From positions 6,572,001-6,636,000 of the forward strand of contig NZ_JACHJV010000001.1 in NCBI RefSeq assembly GCF_014203855.1: a stretch of 64,000 nucleotides of DNA, written 5' to 3'. Origin of the DNA: Kitasatospora kifunensis. Its GTDB lineage: Bacteria > Actinomycetota > Actinomycetes > Streptomycetales > Streptomycetaceae. Positions within the stretch are counted from its first letter, which is position 1, and every line of letters begins with the position of its first letter. The position numbers and the translations under genes were made by a program. The notes beneath the pieces are model-generated. The model saw nothing but the letters and a program-made list of their open reading frames with translations. It searched no databases and had not been told where the DNA came from. Below, one piece after another: positions 16,743 through 25,291 of the stretch.

Positions 16743-17231
16743 TCAGGTGACTCCTGGGTGCTGTGCGCAGTGTGCGTAGGAGGCGTTGCCGTCCCGCGCG
16801 TCCTCGGGCAGCCGGGGCCGATCGTCCGGCAGCAGGCGGCGCCCGGTGACCAGCTCGGCGGTGAGCGTGACGAACATCGGCTCGAGCTCGGTCACCCACG
16901 GCCGCGGGCCGCTGCGCAGCAGCGCGGTGTGCCGGGCCGGGTCGCGGACCACCTCGGCCTGCCCGTGCACCACCACGCTCCACCCCGTCCGGCGGGCCTC
17001 GTCCAGCTGCTCGGCCTGGAAGGCGGCCACGGTGCCGTCGAGGGCGCGCGCCAGGTGGCTGTCCGGCAGCAGTGCGAGCACCAGGCACCGGTTGGCACCG
17101 AGCTCGAAGGTGACCGGGAGCACCCGCAGCAGCGCGTGTTCGGTGTACACCACGCGCCCGATGGGCACGGTGCTGAGCAGTCGCAGGCACTCGGCCTCGC
17201 CCAGCTCCTCGATACGGTCGACACGGTCCAT
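16743..17231 (-). CDS. Pyridoxamine-5'-phosphate-oxidase-like flavin/F420-binding protein
   Basis: A 162-residue split-barrel protein. The opening ELGEAECLRLLSTVPIGRVVYTEHALLRVLPV, then HLARALDGTVAAFQAEQLDEARRTGWSVVVHGQAE, are typical of the small actinobacterial pyridoxamine 5'-phosphate oxidase-like family that often reads as a DNA-adjacent or stress protein using FMN or F420. The fold and the GRVVYTE and GWSVVVHGQA motifs are the evidence; the cofactor is uncertain. The ATG at 17231 lacks a good ribosome site. Divergent from the caspase-like gene, with 246 bases between start codons. Confidence 0.8.
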   Translation of the reverse strand: MDRVDRIEELGEAECLRLLSTVPIGRVVYTEHALLRVLPVTFELGANRCLVLALLPDSHLARALDGTVAAFQAEQLDEARRTGWSVVVHGQAEVVRDPARHTALLRSGPRPWVTELEPMFVTLTAELVTGRRLLPDDRPRLPEDARDGNASYAHCAQHPGVT

Positions 17232-17477
17232 GATCCGATGGTGCGCCTGCGGGGGGTGCGCCCAATAGGGTCCATGGTCCTGGGGTGCGGGATCGGCGGG
17301 CGTTTTCCCGGGGTGAGCGGGCGCTTTTCCCGGGGTGGGCGGTCGGTGGCGCCGGCCCAGGGTGGACGATGGGCGCTGGCCGAGGGAAAGTCCCACGTGG
17401 CGCGCACCCGTGCGGCACAGTGGCGGCAGGCGGTCACGGGCACAGCGGGGACCAGTACGGCGAAGAGGGGTGCGGCA

Positions 17478-18377
17478 GTGACGGGTCTGGGCGTGGGAGC
17501 TGGAGCAGGGGCGGGTGGAATGGGGTCGGGCGCGACCGGCGGCGTCGAGTTGGTGGTGATCGGTGCCAACGGTGGACCGGAGCGCAGCTACGGCGGCTCG
17601 GCCCAGGCCGCGCACGGAGCCGAGGTGCTGGCCAAGGCGCTGCCTCCGGTCTGTTTCGACACCGGCAACCGGGGTTGCCGGGTGACCGTGGTGCCGCCCG
17701 AGGCGGACGCCAACACCATGCTGACGGCGCTGAGCGCGGCGGCCCGGCAGGACGGGCGCCGGCTGGTGGTCTGCCTGCTCGGGCAGCTGGTCGCCGACCC
17801 GCGCGGCCGGCGCCTGGCGCTGGTCACGGCGGGCAGCACGCTGGACAACGCCTACCGGCGGGGCCTGGCCTGGGACTGGGTGGTGAGCACCATGGTGCAC
17901 GGTGCGCAGGAGGAGGCCCTGCTGCTGGTCGACGCCGTCGCCGCTCCCGAGACCTGGGCCGCCATCGGCGGGCTGGACGGCGAGCAGGGCGTGGCCGAGC
18001 TGCTGGTCCACTCCCGGGTGCCGCTCTGGGGTCGGATCGGCCCCTATCCCGGGGGGCGCCGCGGGCGCTCGGCCGTGCTGCCGGGGGCAGAGGGGTCGTT
18101 CAGCTGGGCGCTCGGCCGGGTTCTGGAGCGCGGGGTGCCGGGCGCGCCCCCCGCTCTTGCGCCGGCCGAGTTCCAGCCGACCGTTGCTGCCGAACTCGCC
18201 TGGGGGGAACTGGCGTCAGGCATCGAGGCGAGACTGCTCGTTCCTCCGTCAGGTGGCCGGTTGTTGCTGCGGAATCGCGCCGCTGTGCGAGGCGCGTTGG
18301 CCGGATTGTCGGTTTCTGAAGAACTGTTGGCCGTTCTGTGGCGTGAAGGTGCCCCAACGGATCCGCCTTCCGCGTAA
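17478..18377 (+). CDS. Degenerate caspase-like domain protein (short paralogue)
   Basis: A 299-residue protein with no signal peptide. Its middle (about residues 18-180) follows caspase/C14-fold order and aligns with the larger protein at 38985: VLAKALPP, AAARQDGRRLVVCLLGQLVADPRGRRLALVTAG, RRGLAWDWVVSTM, then ALLLVDAVAAPETW. In active caspase-like peptidases these positions read SGHG...LYL and LDxCxSG. Here the histidine position is glutamine (LGQLV) and no cysteine occurs in the second motif, so a protease activity is unlikely. The C-terminal ~100 residues are unrecognised. GTG 17478 has AAGAGGGG 7 bases upstream. It lies just upstream of, and in line with, the Tad locus; a scaffold or sensor role is only a guess. 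Confidence 0.6.
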   Translation: MTGLGVGAGAGAGGMGSGATGGVELVVIGANGGPERSYGGSAQAAHGAEVLAKALPPVCFDTGNRGCRVTVVPPEADANTMLTALSAAARQDGRRLVVCLLGQLVADPRGRRLALVTAGSTLDNAYRRGLAWDWVVSTMVHGAQEEALLLVDAVAAPETWAAIGGLDGEQGVAELLVHSRVPLWGRIGPYPGGRRGRSAVLPGAEGSFSWALGRVLERGVPGAPPALAPAEFQPTVAAELAWGELASGIEARLLVPPSGGRLLLRNRAAVRGALAGLSVSEELLAVLWREGAPTDPPSA

Positions 18378-18510
18378 GGTCAGGGGCCCAAGGTGTTGCC
18401 GTACGCGGTGGGATTGGCGAAGAATCGTGCTCCACACCGCACTTCGGCAGCAGGCAGGTGTTTTCTGCCAACTTCGGCCGACTGTCGGTTAGTCGCGACT
18501 AGGTGGGGCT

Positions 18511-19206
18511 ATGCACCGTTGCAGGGCTTTGTTACGCCTCCGGGCGGTCGGGGTCAGTGCGGTGGTCCTGCTCACGCTTTTTGCGGCGGGTTGCGCGGGG
18601 CGATCACCGGGGGCGGCGGAGCGCCTGCCAACTGCCGTGTCCGCTGGGGCGGGTGTGACGGGTGGGGGATCGTCCGGCGGCGGGTCCGATGCCGAACCTT
18701 CGGCCGGATCTTCGAATTCGCCGACCTCGTCGGACGGATCTTCGAGCGGGGGGGCTGACGCCGGGAGTCCGGCGCCGACGGGTGGGCCGCAAGGGGCGGT
18801 CGGCCGGGTGGTACTGAAGACCTACCAGGACTGGTGGGCGGCACAGGAGTCGGCGTACTCCGGTGCCGATCCGAACGGGGCCCAAGTAAGGATCTATTCC
18901 AGCGGAACCGCCCTCGGAAACATCCTGACGAGCCTCCAATCCCTGCACGATGCCAAATTGGTGATGAACGGCAAGCCGGTGCTTTCCCCGGTGGTCCAGA
19001 GCGTCGATCTGAACAGCAATCCGCAGCGCGCCGTGATCGAGGACTGCGTGGACGTCACCGGCTGGCACCAGGTGGACGCCGCCGACGGCAGCAACAAGGA
19101 TGCGCCGCAGCGGTTGACCCGCTATCCGGCGCAGGCGGTACTGCTGGTCAAGGGCAGTATCTGGACGGTGTTCGAGTTCAACCGCGAGACGGGCCGGACA
19201 TGTTGA
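18511..19206 (+). CDS. Secreted lipoprotein at the head of the Tad locus
   Basis: A 231-residue lipoprotein. The signal peptide ends in the lipobox LFAAGC (cysteine at residue 28), then a ~60-residue Gly/Ser/Pro spacer, then a globular domain (residues ~95-231; TYQDWWAAQESAYS, then VDLNSNPQRAVIEDCVDVTGW) of about 130 residues resembling the NTF2-like/SnoaL fold found in some Gram-positive exported proteins. It overlaps the next gene by 7 bases, so translation is coupled. A cell-surface anchor or accessory of the Tad apparatus is inferred from position only. Start ATG 18511. Confidence 0.75.
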   Translation: MHRCRALLRLRAVGVSAVVLLTLFAAGCAGRSPGAAERLPTAVSAGAGVTGGGSSGGGSDAEPSAGSSNSPTSSDGSSSGGADAGSPAPTGGPQGAVGRVVLKTYQDWWAAQESAYSGADPNGAQVRIYSSGTALGNILTSLQSLHDAKLVMNGKPVLSPVVQSVDLNSNPQRAVIEDCVDVTGWHQVDAADGSNKDAPQRLTRYPAQAVLLVKGSIWTVFEFNRETGRTC

Positions 19207-20270
19207 GGACGATGCGTCGATTCCCTGCTCTCCTTGGTCAACTCCTGCTGCTGACCGGCCTGCTGGCCGGCTCGGCGATCCCCGCGCAGGCGGCGCCGCC
19301 GTCCGGGGGGATCAACCCCTGTGTGGTGCTGGCGGTCTGTGTGGTGATCCAGGACCCCGGCAGCGGCGGGTCCACCGGTAGCGGCGGGGGGACGAACGGC
19401 GGCTCGAACGGGGGTGACAGCGGCGGTTCGGGCGGGAGCGAGCCGGTGTGTGCCTGGCACGGGGTGCAGCATCCCTGCTGGGACCCGGACCTGGGGTGGT
19501 TCGACACCGGCAGCGGGTGCTACATCACCCAGGCCGATCCGCAGCCGCCGGCCGACGACCCGTCCTGGGGCGGCAATACCGCCGCGGACGGCGCGATCTA
19601 CCTGTACACCTGCTACGACGTCAACAACAACGCCAGTTCGACCTTCCAGTTCGCGAAGAAGCCGCCGACCATCGCCGCACCACCGCCGACACCCGGCACG
19701 GTGGCCCAGATGGCCGTCAAGAAGCTGCAGTTCGCCCGTCCGATCCCGCACACCGCGCCGAGCGGGCAGGCGGTGGTCGGGCTGCCGGTCTGGTTCTGGT
19801 ACGAGACCTCGGACACCACCCACGACCAGACGGTGGGACCGCAGACCCAGACCGTCTCGCTCAACGGTGTCACGGTGAGCGCCACCGCCACGCTGGTCGA
19901 CGTGGTCTGGGACCTCGGGTACGTCGACCCGGGTACCGGGCAGGAGGCGACGCTGGACTGCAAGGGCAAGGGCGCGGGGCACCCGTACGCGGCCGGTCTC
20001 GAGCAGAACCCGCCGGCCGACGCGTGCATCGGGCAGTTCGGCCGGACCTCGCCCGCCGGGGCGGGAGCGCCGTCCGGTGCTCCTTCCTCCGGTGCTCCCT
20101 CCGGTGGCGGCTCGACGGCCACGGTGAACGGGTACGACCTGACGGTCACCGAGTACTGGACGATCACCACGAGCATGGCCGACGGCTCGCACCCGTGGGG
20201 GCCGGTGAACATCGAGGTCTCCAGCGCGCCGCTCGGACTCCAGGTCAGCGAGCTGCAGGTGCTCAACTGA
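19200..20270 (+). CDS. Secreted glycine-rich protein of the Tad locus, unknown function
   Basis: A 356-residue exported protein with a signal peptide (MLRTMRRF basic start, LLLLTGLLAGSA core, cut near AQAAPP). A Gly/Ser-rich linker follows (about residues 55-80), then a domain with five or more conserved cysteines (CAWHGVQHPCWDPDLGW, CYITQ, LYTCYDV), and a C-terminal beta-rich part with a further Gly/Ser/Pro linker. I do not recognise the family. The start overlaps the lipoprotein gene by 7 bases; ATG 19212 is possible. It is translationally linked to the lipoprotein upstream, so likely part of the same exported assembly. Confidence 0.72.
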   Translation: MLRTMRRFPALLGQLLLLTGLLAGSAIPAQAAPPSGGINPCVVLAVCVVIQDPGSGGSTGSGGGTNGGSNGGDSGGSGGSEPVCAWHGVQHPCWDPDLGWFDTGSGCYITQADPQPPADDPSWGGNTAADGAIYLYTCYDVNNNASSTFQFAKKPPTIAAPPPTPGTVAQMAVKKLQFARPIPHTAPSGQAVVGLPVWFWYETSDTTHDQTVGPQTQTVSLNGVTVSATATLVDVVWDLGYVDPGTGQEATLDCKGKGAGHPYAAGLEQNPPADACIGQFGRTSPAGAGAPSGAPSSGAPSGGGSTATVNGYDLTVTEYWTITTSMADGSHPWGPVNIEVSSAPLGLQVSELQVLN

Positions 20271-20281
20271 CGCTCCAACTC

Positions 20282-20335
20282 GTCATCGTCAGGCCCTTCG
20301 TCATCGTCCGTCATCGCTTGTCATCGCTTTCATCG
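20282..20335 (+). repeat. Repeated GTCATCG motifs, four at 10-bp spacing, before the CpaB-like gene
   Basis: Four copies of GTCATCG begin at 20282, 20300, 20310 and 20320, and a TTCATCG variant begins at 20329. The last four repeat every 9-10 bp, about one helical turn. The array fills the 88-base gap between the secreted-protein gene and the CpaB-like gene. It could be an operator array or an mRNA element, or simple slippage. Confidence 0.7.
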
Positions 20336-20358
20336 CTCGTCAGGAAGGCCGAAGTCCG

Positions 20359-21222
20359 ATGGAGAACCGCACCTTCTCGTCGCCGACCATCGGCGCACCG
20401 GGAGCCGTCGGCTACGGCCAGGACCAGGTGGTCGCCGCGCCCGCGACGGCGCGGGGCGAGGCGCGATCCGGTCCCGTCGCGCCCTCTCGTTCGCTGCGGG
20501 CCCGTCGGCGACGACCGGCCGTGATCGCCATGGCGGCCGCGCTGATCGCGGCCGGTGGGTTGGGCGGGGCGGTGCTGTACAACAGCTCAGGCCAGCGGAT
20601 CGCCGTACTGGCGCTGGCTCGTGACGTTCCCTACGGGCAGCCGCTGACGGCAGACGATCTGGTGGTGGCCCGGATCGCCAGCGACCCCGCGTTGGCACCG
20701 GTGAGCGCCGCCGACCGGAATCTGGCGATCGGCCAGCGGGCCACCGGCGATCTGCACCGCGGCGCGCTGCTGCTGGTGGCGGACCTGACCAGGGCGTTGG
20801 TGGTACAGCCCGGCATGCAGGAGGTCGGGCTGCCGGTGCATGCCAGTCAACTGCCCGCCGCGGGCGTCCAGGTGGGCCAGCAGATCGTGATCGTGCAGAT
20901 CGCCGACGCGCAGGGCGGCCCGACGGGCAGCGGCGCGGCGCACGGTCCGGCCACCATGAACGCGGTGGTCGCCGAGCTCGGCAAGGCGGGTAGCGACGGC
21001 AGTCAGGTGATCGACGTCGCCGTGCCGCCAAGTGACGCGACGACACTGGCCGTCTGGGCGGCGGGTGGCAGATACCAGGTGATCCTGGCGCCGAAGGCGG
21101 GCGCCGGTACGGCCTCGCCCTCCGGCGCAGCCTCGCCGTCCGCCGGCGCGTCGCCGTCCGGGGCGCCGTCCACCGGGGCGTCGGGCAGCTCGGGCGGCAA
21201 CTCCGGTGGGAGCGCGGGCTGA
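20359..21222 (+). CDS. CpaB/RcpC-like SAF-domain pilus assembly protein
   Basis: A 287-residue single-pass protein. A basic cytoplasmic N terminus (SRSLRARRRRPAV) precedes the helix VIAMAAALIAAGGLGGAVLY (about residues 55-75). The SAF domain follows: LALARDVPYGQPLTADDLVVARIA, LLLVADLTRALV, PGMQEVGLPVHASQLPAAGVQVGQQIVIV, and a long Ala/Ser/Gly tail. CpaB/RcpC proteins belong to Tad/Flp pilus systems and are thought to bind pilus or wall components. AGGAAGG lies 10 bases upstream. Its stop overlaps the next start by one base. Confidence 0.82.
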   Translation: MENRTFSSPTIGAPGAVGYGQDQVVAAPATARGEARSGPVAPSRSLRARRRRPAVIAMAAALIAAGGLGGAVLYNSSGQRIAVLALARDVPYGQPLTADDLVVARIASDPALAPVSAADRNLAIGQRATGDLHRGALLLVADLTRALVVQPGMQEVGLPVHASQLPAAGVQVGQQIVIVQIADAQGGPTGSGAAHGPATMNAVVAELGKAGSDGSQVIDVAVPPSDATTLAVWAAGGRYQVILAPKAGAGTASPSGAASPSAGASPSGAPSTGASGSSGGNSGGSAG

Positions 21223-22580
21223 TGGCCGTCATCGCGGTGACCGGAGGGCCGGGCGCGCCGGGGGCCACCACCACGGCGCTGGCGCTGCTGCTCTGCTGGC
21301 CGCTGGCGCCGGGGCGCAAGGTCATGCTGGTCGAATGCGACCCCGACGGCGGCGCCGCGCTGGCGGGCGCCCTGGAGGGCCGGGTCGAAGCCGTCTACGG
21401 GCTGCGCAACCTCGCCGTCGCCGACCGGCGCGGGCTGCTCGCGCAGGCCATCTGGGAGCAGCTGATCGACATCTCGCCGCAGGGCGTGGGCGAGCGCCTG
21501 CTGCTGCCCGGCCTGACCGACCCGGTTCAGGCGGCCGGGCTCGCCTACACCTGGGAGCCCCTGATCGAAGCGCTGCGCGCGCTCGAGCCGCAGGGTTACG
21601 ACGTGCTGCTCGACCTCGGCCGCTCGGGCGCGCTGGGAGCCGGGGCGGTGCTGGCCCGGCGGGCGGATGCGGTGGTCGCCACCGTCCGCACCACGCTGCG
21701 CGGCCTCAGCGCGGCCCGCCCGCGCCTGGCCGCGCTGCGCGCGGACCTGGAGAACGCGGGCACCGGCGCCGACGCGCTCGGCCTGCTGCTGATCACCGAG
21801 GGGCCCTATCCGGTGGCGGACGTCACCCGCGAGCTCGGCATTCCGGTGCTGGGGACGCTCCCGTACGCCGTCCGGACCGCCCGGGTGCTCTCGGACGGTG
21901 GGGACAGCACCGACCGACGGTTCATCAGATCGGAGCTGATGCGTACCGCCCGTACGACGGCGGACCGGATCCAGGAGCTGGTCCAGCAGCGTCGGGCACG
22001 CCTGACGGCGCCGGTGGCTGCTCCGGCCGGTGTCGAGTTCGAGGCGCAACCGGGTGCGCTGTCCGGGGCCGGGCTTGCGACTGAGGCTCCGGTGGTCGAG
22101 GCCTACCAGTACCAGGAGCCTGAGCAGTATCAGTGGCCTGATCCCGGCCAGCCCTACCAACACGATCAGCCAGGTCCGCAGCAGTGGCAGGCGTACGCGC
22201 CGCCGTCCGGTGAGGTCTTCGAGCCGTCGGCAGCCGGGCGCGCGCAGGTGCAGCCGTTGGCGCAGGAGCAGCCGCAGCCGTCACCTCCAGTTGCGTGGGA
22301 GCCGGCTTCCCGGGAGTACGCGGAGCCGATGGCCGGTGGGCAGGCGTTCGACTCTCCCACCGGACACGTGTACGTACCGCCGACCGGGCCGGTGCAGGTG
22401 CGACCCGGGCCGGTACCGGGAGCGCCCGCGCCGCAAGGCCAGCAGCTCTACCCGCAGCAGCCTTCGGACGGCCGGCGACCACCGCTGGCCGCGATAGCGC
22501 CGCACCCGGCGGCTCCCGAGCCGTTCCGGGCGCCGACCGAGGACGCCGAGACCCAGGGAGAGGTGCTCCGTGCGCGGTAG
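21222..22580 (+). CDS. TadZ/CpaE-like MinD-family protein with a degenerate P-loop
   Basis: A 452-residue cytoplasmic protein. The first ~260 residues are a MinD/ParA-like Rossmann domain: AVIAVTGGPGAPGATTTALAL, MLVECDPDGGAALA, YDVLLDLGRSGALG, then ITEGPYPVADVTRELGIPVLGTLPY. In TadZ proteins this domain localises the pilus assembly site. The deviant Walker A motif normally reads KGGxGKT; here the lysines are absent (GGPGAPGATTT), so ATP hydrolysis is doubtful. A Pro/Gln-rich tail of about 170 residues follows. The stop lies 11 bases inside the start of TadA. Confidence 0.8.
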   Translation: MAVIAVTGGPGAPGATTTALALLLCWPLAPGRKVMLVECDPDGGAALAGALEGRVEAVYGLRNLAVADRRGLLAQAIWEQLIDISPQGVGERLLLPGLTDPVQAAGLAYTWEPLIEALRALEPQGYDVLLDLGRSGALGAGAVLARRADAVVATVRTTLRGLSAARPRLAALRADLENAGTGADALGLLLITEGPYPVADVTRELGIPVLGTLPYAVRTARVLSDGGDSTDRRFIRSELMRTARTTADRIQELVQQRRARLTAPVAAPAGVEFEAQPGALSGAGLATEAPVVEAYQYQEPEQYQWPDPGQPYQHDQPGPQQWQAYAPPSGEVFEPSAAGRAQVQPLAQEQPQPSPPVAWEPASREYAEPMAGGQAFDSPTGHVYVPPTGPVQVRPGPVPGAPAPQGQQLYPQQPSDGRRPPLAAIAPHPAAPEPFRAPTEDAETQGEVLRAR

Positions 22581-24183
22581 TCCGATGCGCGACCGCGCCG
22601 CGGCCGTCGAGGCCGGGGTCGTCGACCCGGCGGTGGGCGGTGCCGCGGTGGCCGGTCCGCAGGTCACCGGGGGCTATGCGTGGACGCCCGCCGGTGTCGC
22701 CGCTCCCGCCCCGAGCCCGATCCCGACCCCCGCCGCCACCGCGTCACCCGCCGGCCTGCCCGTCCTGCCCGCCCCCGAGAAGTGGAGCGCGAGCACCGTC
22801 CCCGTCGCGGACCCGAAGCTGGCCCGGGAGCTCAAGCGCCAGGTGGCCGCGGAGCTCCACCAGCAACTCTCCCGCCTGGCGCCCGGCCAGGGGCAGGAGA
22901 CGGACCGCGCGACCCGCCGACAGCGCGGCCGCGCGCTGATCGAGGAGACGGTGGCGCGCTGGTCCGACAACTACGCCCAGACGCACGGCATCACCCCCAC
23001 CCGGGAACAGGACCGGGTGCTCGCCGAGGCCGTCTACGACCTGCTCTTCCGGGCCGGCCGGTTGCAGCCCTACCTCGACGACCCGGAGATCGAGAACATC
23101 CTGATCAACGGCTGCGACGACGTCTGGGTCTCGCGCGTTCACCAGCCGCTGCGCCAGGTGCCGCCGGTGGCCGAGAGCGACGCCGAACTGGTCGAGCTGC
23201 TCCAGGATCTGGCCCGTCAGCACGGTGGCGGCGAGCGCAGTCTGAGCACCGCGAACCCGACCCTGGCGCTGCGCCTGGAGGGTGGCATGCGCTTGCAGGC
23301 GATGACGGAGGTGACACCGCGGCCGTACGTCGCGATCCGTCGGCACCGGGTCGCCTCCGCGACGCTCGCCGACATGGTGACGCTGGGCACCGTGGACTCG
23401 ACCGTCGCGGCCTTCCTCGCCTCGGCGATCAGGGCGCGGAAGAACGTGATGATCACCGGTACCCAGGGGGTCGGCAAGACCAGCCTGCTGCGCGCGATGG
23501 CCGCCGAGATCCCGCCGGACGAGCGGATCGGCACCCTGGAGTCGGAGTTCGAGCTCTGGTTGCACACGCTCGGCCATCTGCGCCAGGTGGTGCCGATGGA
23601 GGCGCGGGAGGGCAACGGGGAGCGGATCGACGGCAAGCCGGCGGGCGAGCTGACGATCGGTGAGCTCATCCCGGCAGCCCTGCGGATGACTCTCTCGCGG
23701 ATCATCGTCGGCGAGGTCCGCTCGGGCGAGGTGGTCCCGATGCTGCGGGTGATGACCAACGGCGAGGGCGGGTCGATGTGCACGCTGCACGCGCGCGGGC
23801 CGCACATGGTGGTGGACCGGATCGCCGAACTCTGCCTGGAGTACGGCTCGCACATGACCGACAGCCTCGCCTACCGGTTGACCGCCAACGCGATCGACCT
23901 GATCGTGCACCTCTCGATGGTCGACGAGACGCCGGTGGGGGGTCGGCGGCACCGGTTCGTCTCGCACGTCCTGGAGGTCACGGGGCTGGGTGAGCACGGT
24001 CGGCCGGCGCTGAACACCGTCTTCGGCCCGCGTCCCGATCTCGGCGAGCCGCGCGCCGTGCCGCACACGCCACCGAACTGCCTGGACGACCTGCGTCGCG
24101 CGGGCTTCGACGCCGGGTTGCTGCAGTCCGCCTACGGCAGTTGGAGTGCGCCGCTCTCGTTGCGGATCGGTGGTCCGCGATGA
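22570..24183 (+). CDS. tadA: TadA/CpaF-family secretion ATPase
   Basis: A 537-residue cytoplasmic ATPase that powers assembly of a Tad pilus-like structure. The N-terminal ~170 residues precede the CpaF-type domain with ILINGCDDVWVSR. Walker A is GTQGVGKTS (about residues 297-305), the Walker B-type LSRIIVGEVRSGEVVPML follows, and the GGSMCTLHARG histidine box is present. Start GTG 22570, six bases after GGGAGAGG, overlapping the TadZ-like gene by 11 bases; GTG/ATG at 22585 is an alternative. Co-directional with tadB and tadC, consistent with one operon. It faces inner-membrane partners TadB/TadC. Confidence 0.92.
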   Translation: MRGSPMRDRAAAVEAGVVDPAVGGAAVAGPQVTGGYAWTPAGVAAPAPSPIPTPAATASPAGLPVLPAPEKWSASTVPVADPKLARELKRQVAAELHQQLSRLAPGQGQETDRATRRQRGRALIEETVARWSDNYAQTHGITPTREQDRVLAEAVYDLLFRAGRLQPYLDDPEIENILINGCDDVWVSRVHQPLRQVPPVAESDAELVELLQDLARQHGGGERSLSTANPTLALRLEGGMRLQAMTEVTPRPYVAIRRHRVASATLADMVTLGTVDSTVAAFLASAIRARKNVMITGTQGVGKTSLLRAMAAEIPPDERIGTLESEFELWLHTLGHLRQVVPMEAREGNGERIDGKPAGELTIGELIPAALRMTLSRIIVGEVRSGEVVPMLRVMTNGEGGSMCTLHARGPHMVVDRIAELCLEYGSHMTDSLAYRLTANAIDLIVHLSMVDETPVGGRRHRFVSHVLEVTGLGEHGRPALNTVFGPRPDLGEPRAVPHTPPNCLDDLRRAGFDAGLLQSAYGSWSAPLSLRIGGPR

Positions 24184-24260
24184 GAGCACGGCTCTCGCCC
24201 GGCGGGGCCGCTCTCGCCCGCCCCGACCGGGTCACCAACCCCACCCGAAAGGGCTCCTGA
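24180..24260 (+). CDS. Possible 26-residue leader/coupling ORF between tadA and tadB
   Basis: ATG 24180 overlaps the tadA stop (ATGA). The frame encodes 26 mostly basic residues (MRARLSPGG..., ending NPTRKGS) and its own TGA at 24258-24260 overlaps the tadB ATG at 24260. It has no family and may simply keep ribosomes on the message between tadA and tadB. Such perfect coupling at both ends is suggestive but could occur by chance. Confidence 0.35.
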   Translation: MRARLSPGGAALARPDRVTNPTRKGS

Positions 24261-25291
24261 TGCTGCTCTTCGTCCTGTGTGGGGTCCTGCTCGTCGGCGG
24301 TCTGGTGGTGCTGGTCGCCGGCTTCGCCGGGGTCGGCATCGGCAGCGGCGGCGCCGAGCGGGCCGCGCCCGGACCGCTCGCCACCCGCGCGCACGTCTTC
24401 TGGTACGGCGCGCCGGGGGCACCGGATCCGCACACGCTGCGGATGCGCCGGATCCAGCTCGCCATCTCGCTCGTGGCCGCCCCGCTGACCTGGCTCTTCA
24501 GCCGGATCGCGCTCTCCGTGGTGCTGGTCCCGCTGCTGGTCTTCGGCCTGCCCTGGCTCTACGCGGTCACCCGGTCCGACACCCGCCACATCGTCCGGCT
24601 GGAAGCGCTCGCCGACTGGACCCAGCGCCTCTCCGACGTGCTGTTGCTCGGCACCGGCCTCAACCAGGCCCTGCTCACCAGCCGCCGCACCGCGCCCGCC
24701 GCCCTGCGCAGCGAGATCGAGGAACTGGCCACCCGCCTGCAGGCCCGGTGGAGCGCCGAGGACGCGTTGCGGGCGTTCGCCGACAGCCTCGCCGACGCCA
24801 CCGCGGACAAGGTGCTCGCCGCCTTGCTGCTGCGCGCCGGGGACAGTGGCCCCGGGCTCAGCCGGGCGCTGGCCGACATGGCGGAGTCGGTCCGCGAGGA
24901 GGTTCGCCAGCGCCGCGCGATCGAGGCCGACCGGTCCAAGCACCGCACCACCATCCGGTGGCTGGTCACGATCATCTTCGGGGTGATCGCGGTGGGTTCG
25001 TTCAACGAGCGCTACACCGCTCCGTACGGCACGGTGCAGGGGCAGCTGGTGCTGGCGGTGCTGGCCGGGCTGTTCATCGTGGTGATCGCCTGGATGCGCT
25101 CGCTGGCCGCGAACAAGCCGCTGCCCCGCCTGCTCGAACCCGACCGCCGCAGCCGGGTCAGGGGCCTGCCCGCCTCGGACGCCGACTCCCCGCACGCCGA
25201 AGCCCCGCACGGCGAGCCCCCGCACGCCGGGCCTGCGCGTACCGCACCTGGTGGTGGCGCCGAGCCGCCGTTGCTCAAGGAGTCCCGATGA
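24260..25291 (+). CDS. tadB: TadB-like inner-membrane pilus assembly protein
   Basis: A 343-residue membrane protein. Hydrophobic segments lie at the N terminus (LLFVLCGVLLVGGLVVLVAG) and the middle, and the T2SSF/GspF-type domain carries LADWTQRLSDVLLLGTGLNQALLTSRR and ALLLRAGDSGPGLSRALADMAESVREEVRQRR. The C-terminal helices are about residues 235-290. It forms the pilus platform with TadC in the inner membrane and contacts TadA. ATG 24260 with AAAGG about 7 bases upstream; its stop overlaps tadC's start (ATGA). Confidence 0.85.
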   Translation: MLLFVLCGVLLVGGLVVLVAGFAGVGIGSGGAERAAPGPLATRAHVFWYGAPGAPDPHTLRMRRIQLAISLVAAPLTWLFSRIALSVVLVPLLVFGLPWLYAVTRSDTRHIVRLEALADWTQRLSDVLLLGTGLNQALLTSRRTAPAALRSEIEELATRLQARWSAEDALRAFADSLADATADKVLAALLLRAGDSGPGLSRALADMAESVREEVRQRRAIEADRSKHRTTIRWLVTIIFGVIAVGSFNERYTAPYGTVQGQLVLAVLAGLFIVVIAWMRSLAANKPLPRLLEPDRRSRVRGLPASDADSPHAEAPHGEPPHAGPARTAPGGGAEPPLLKESR

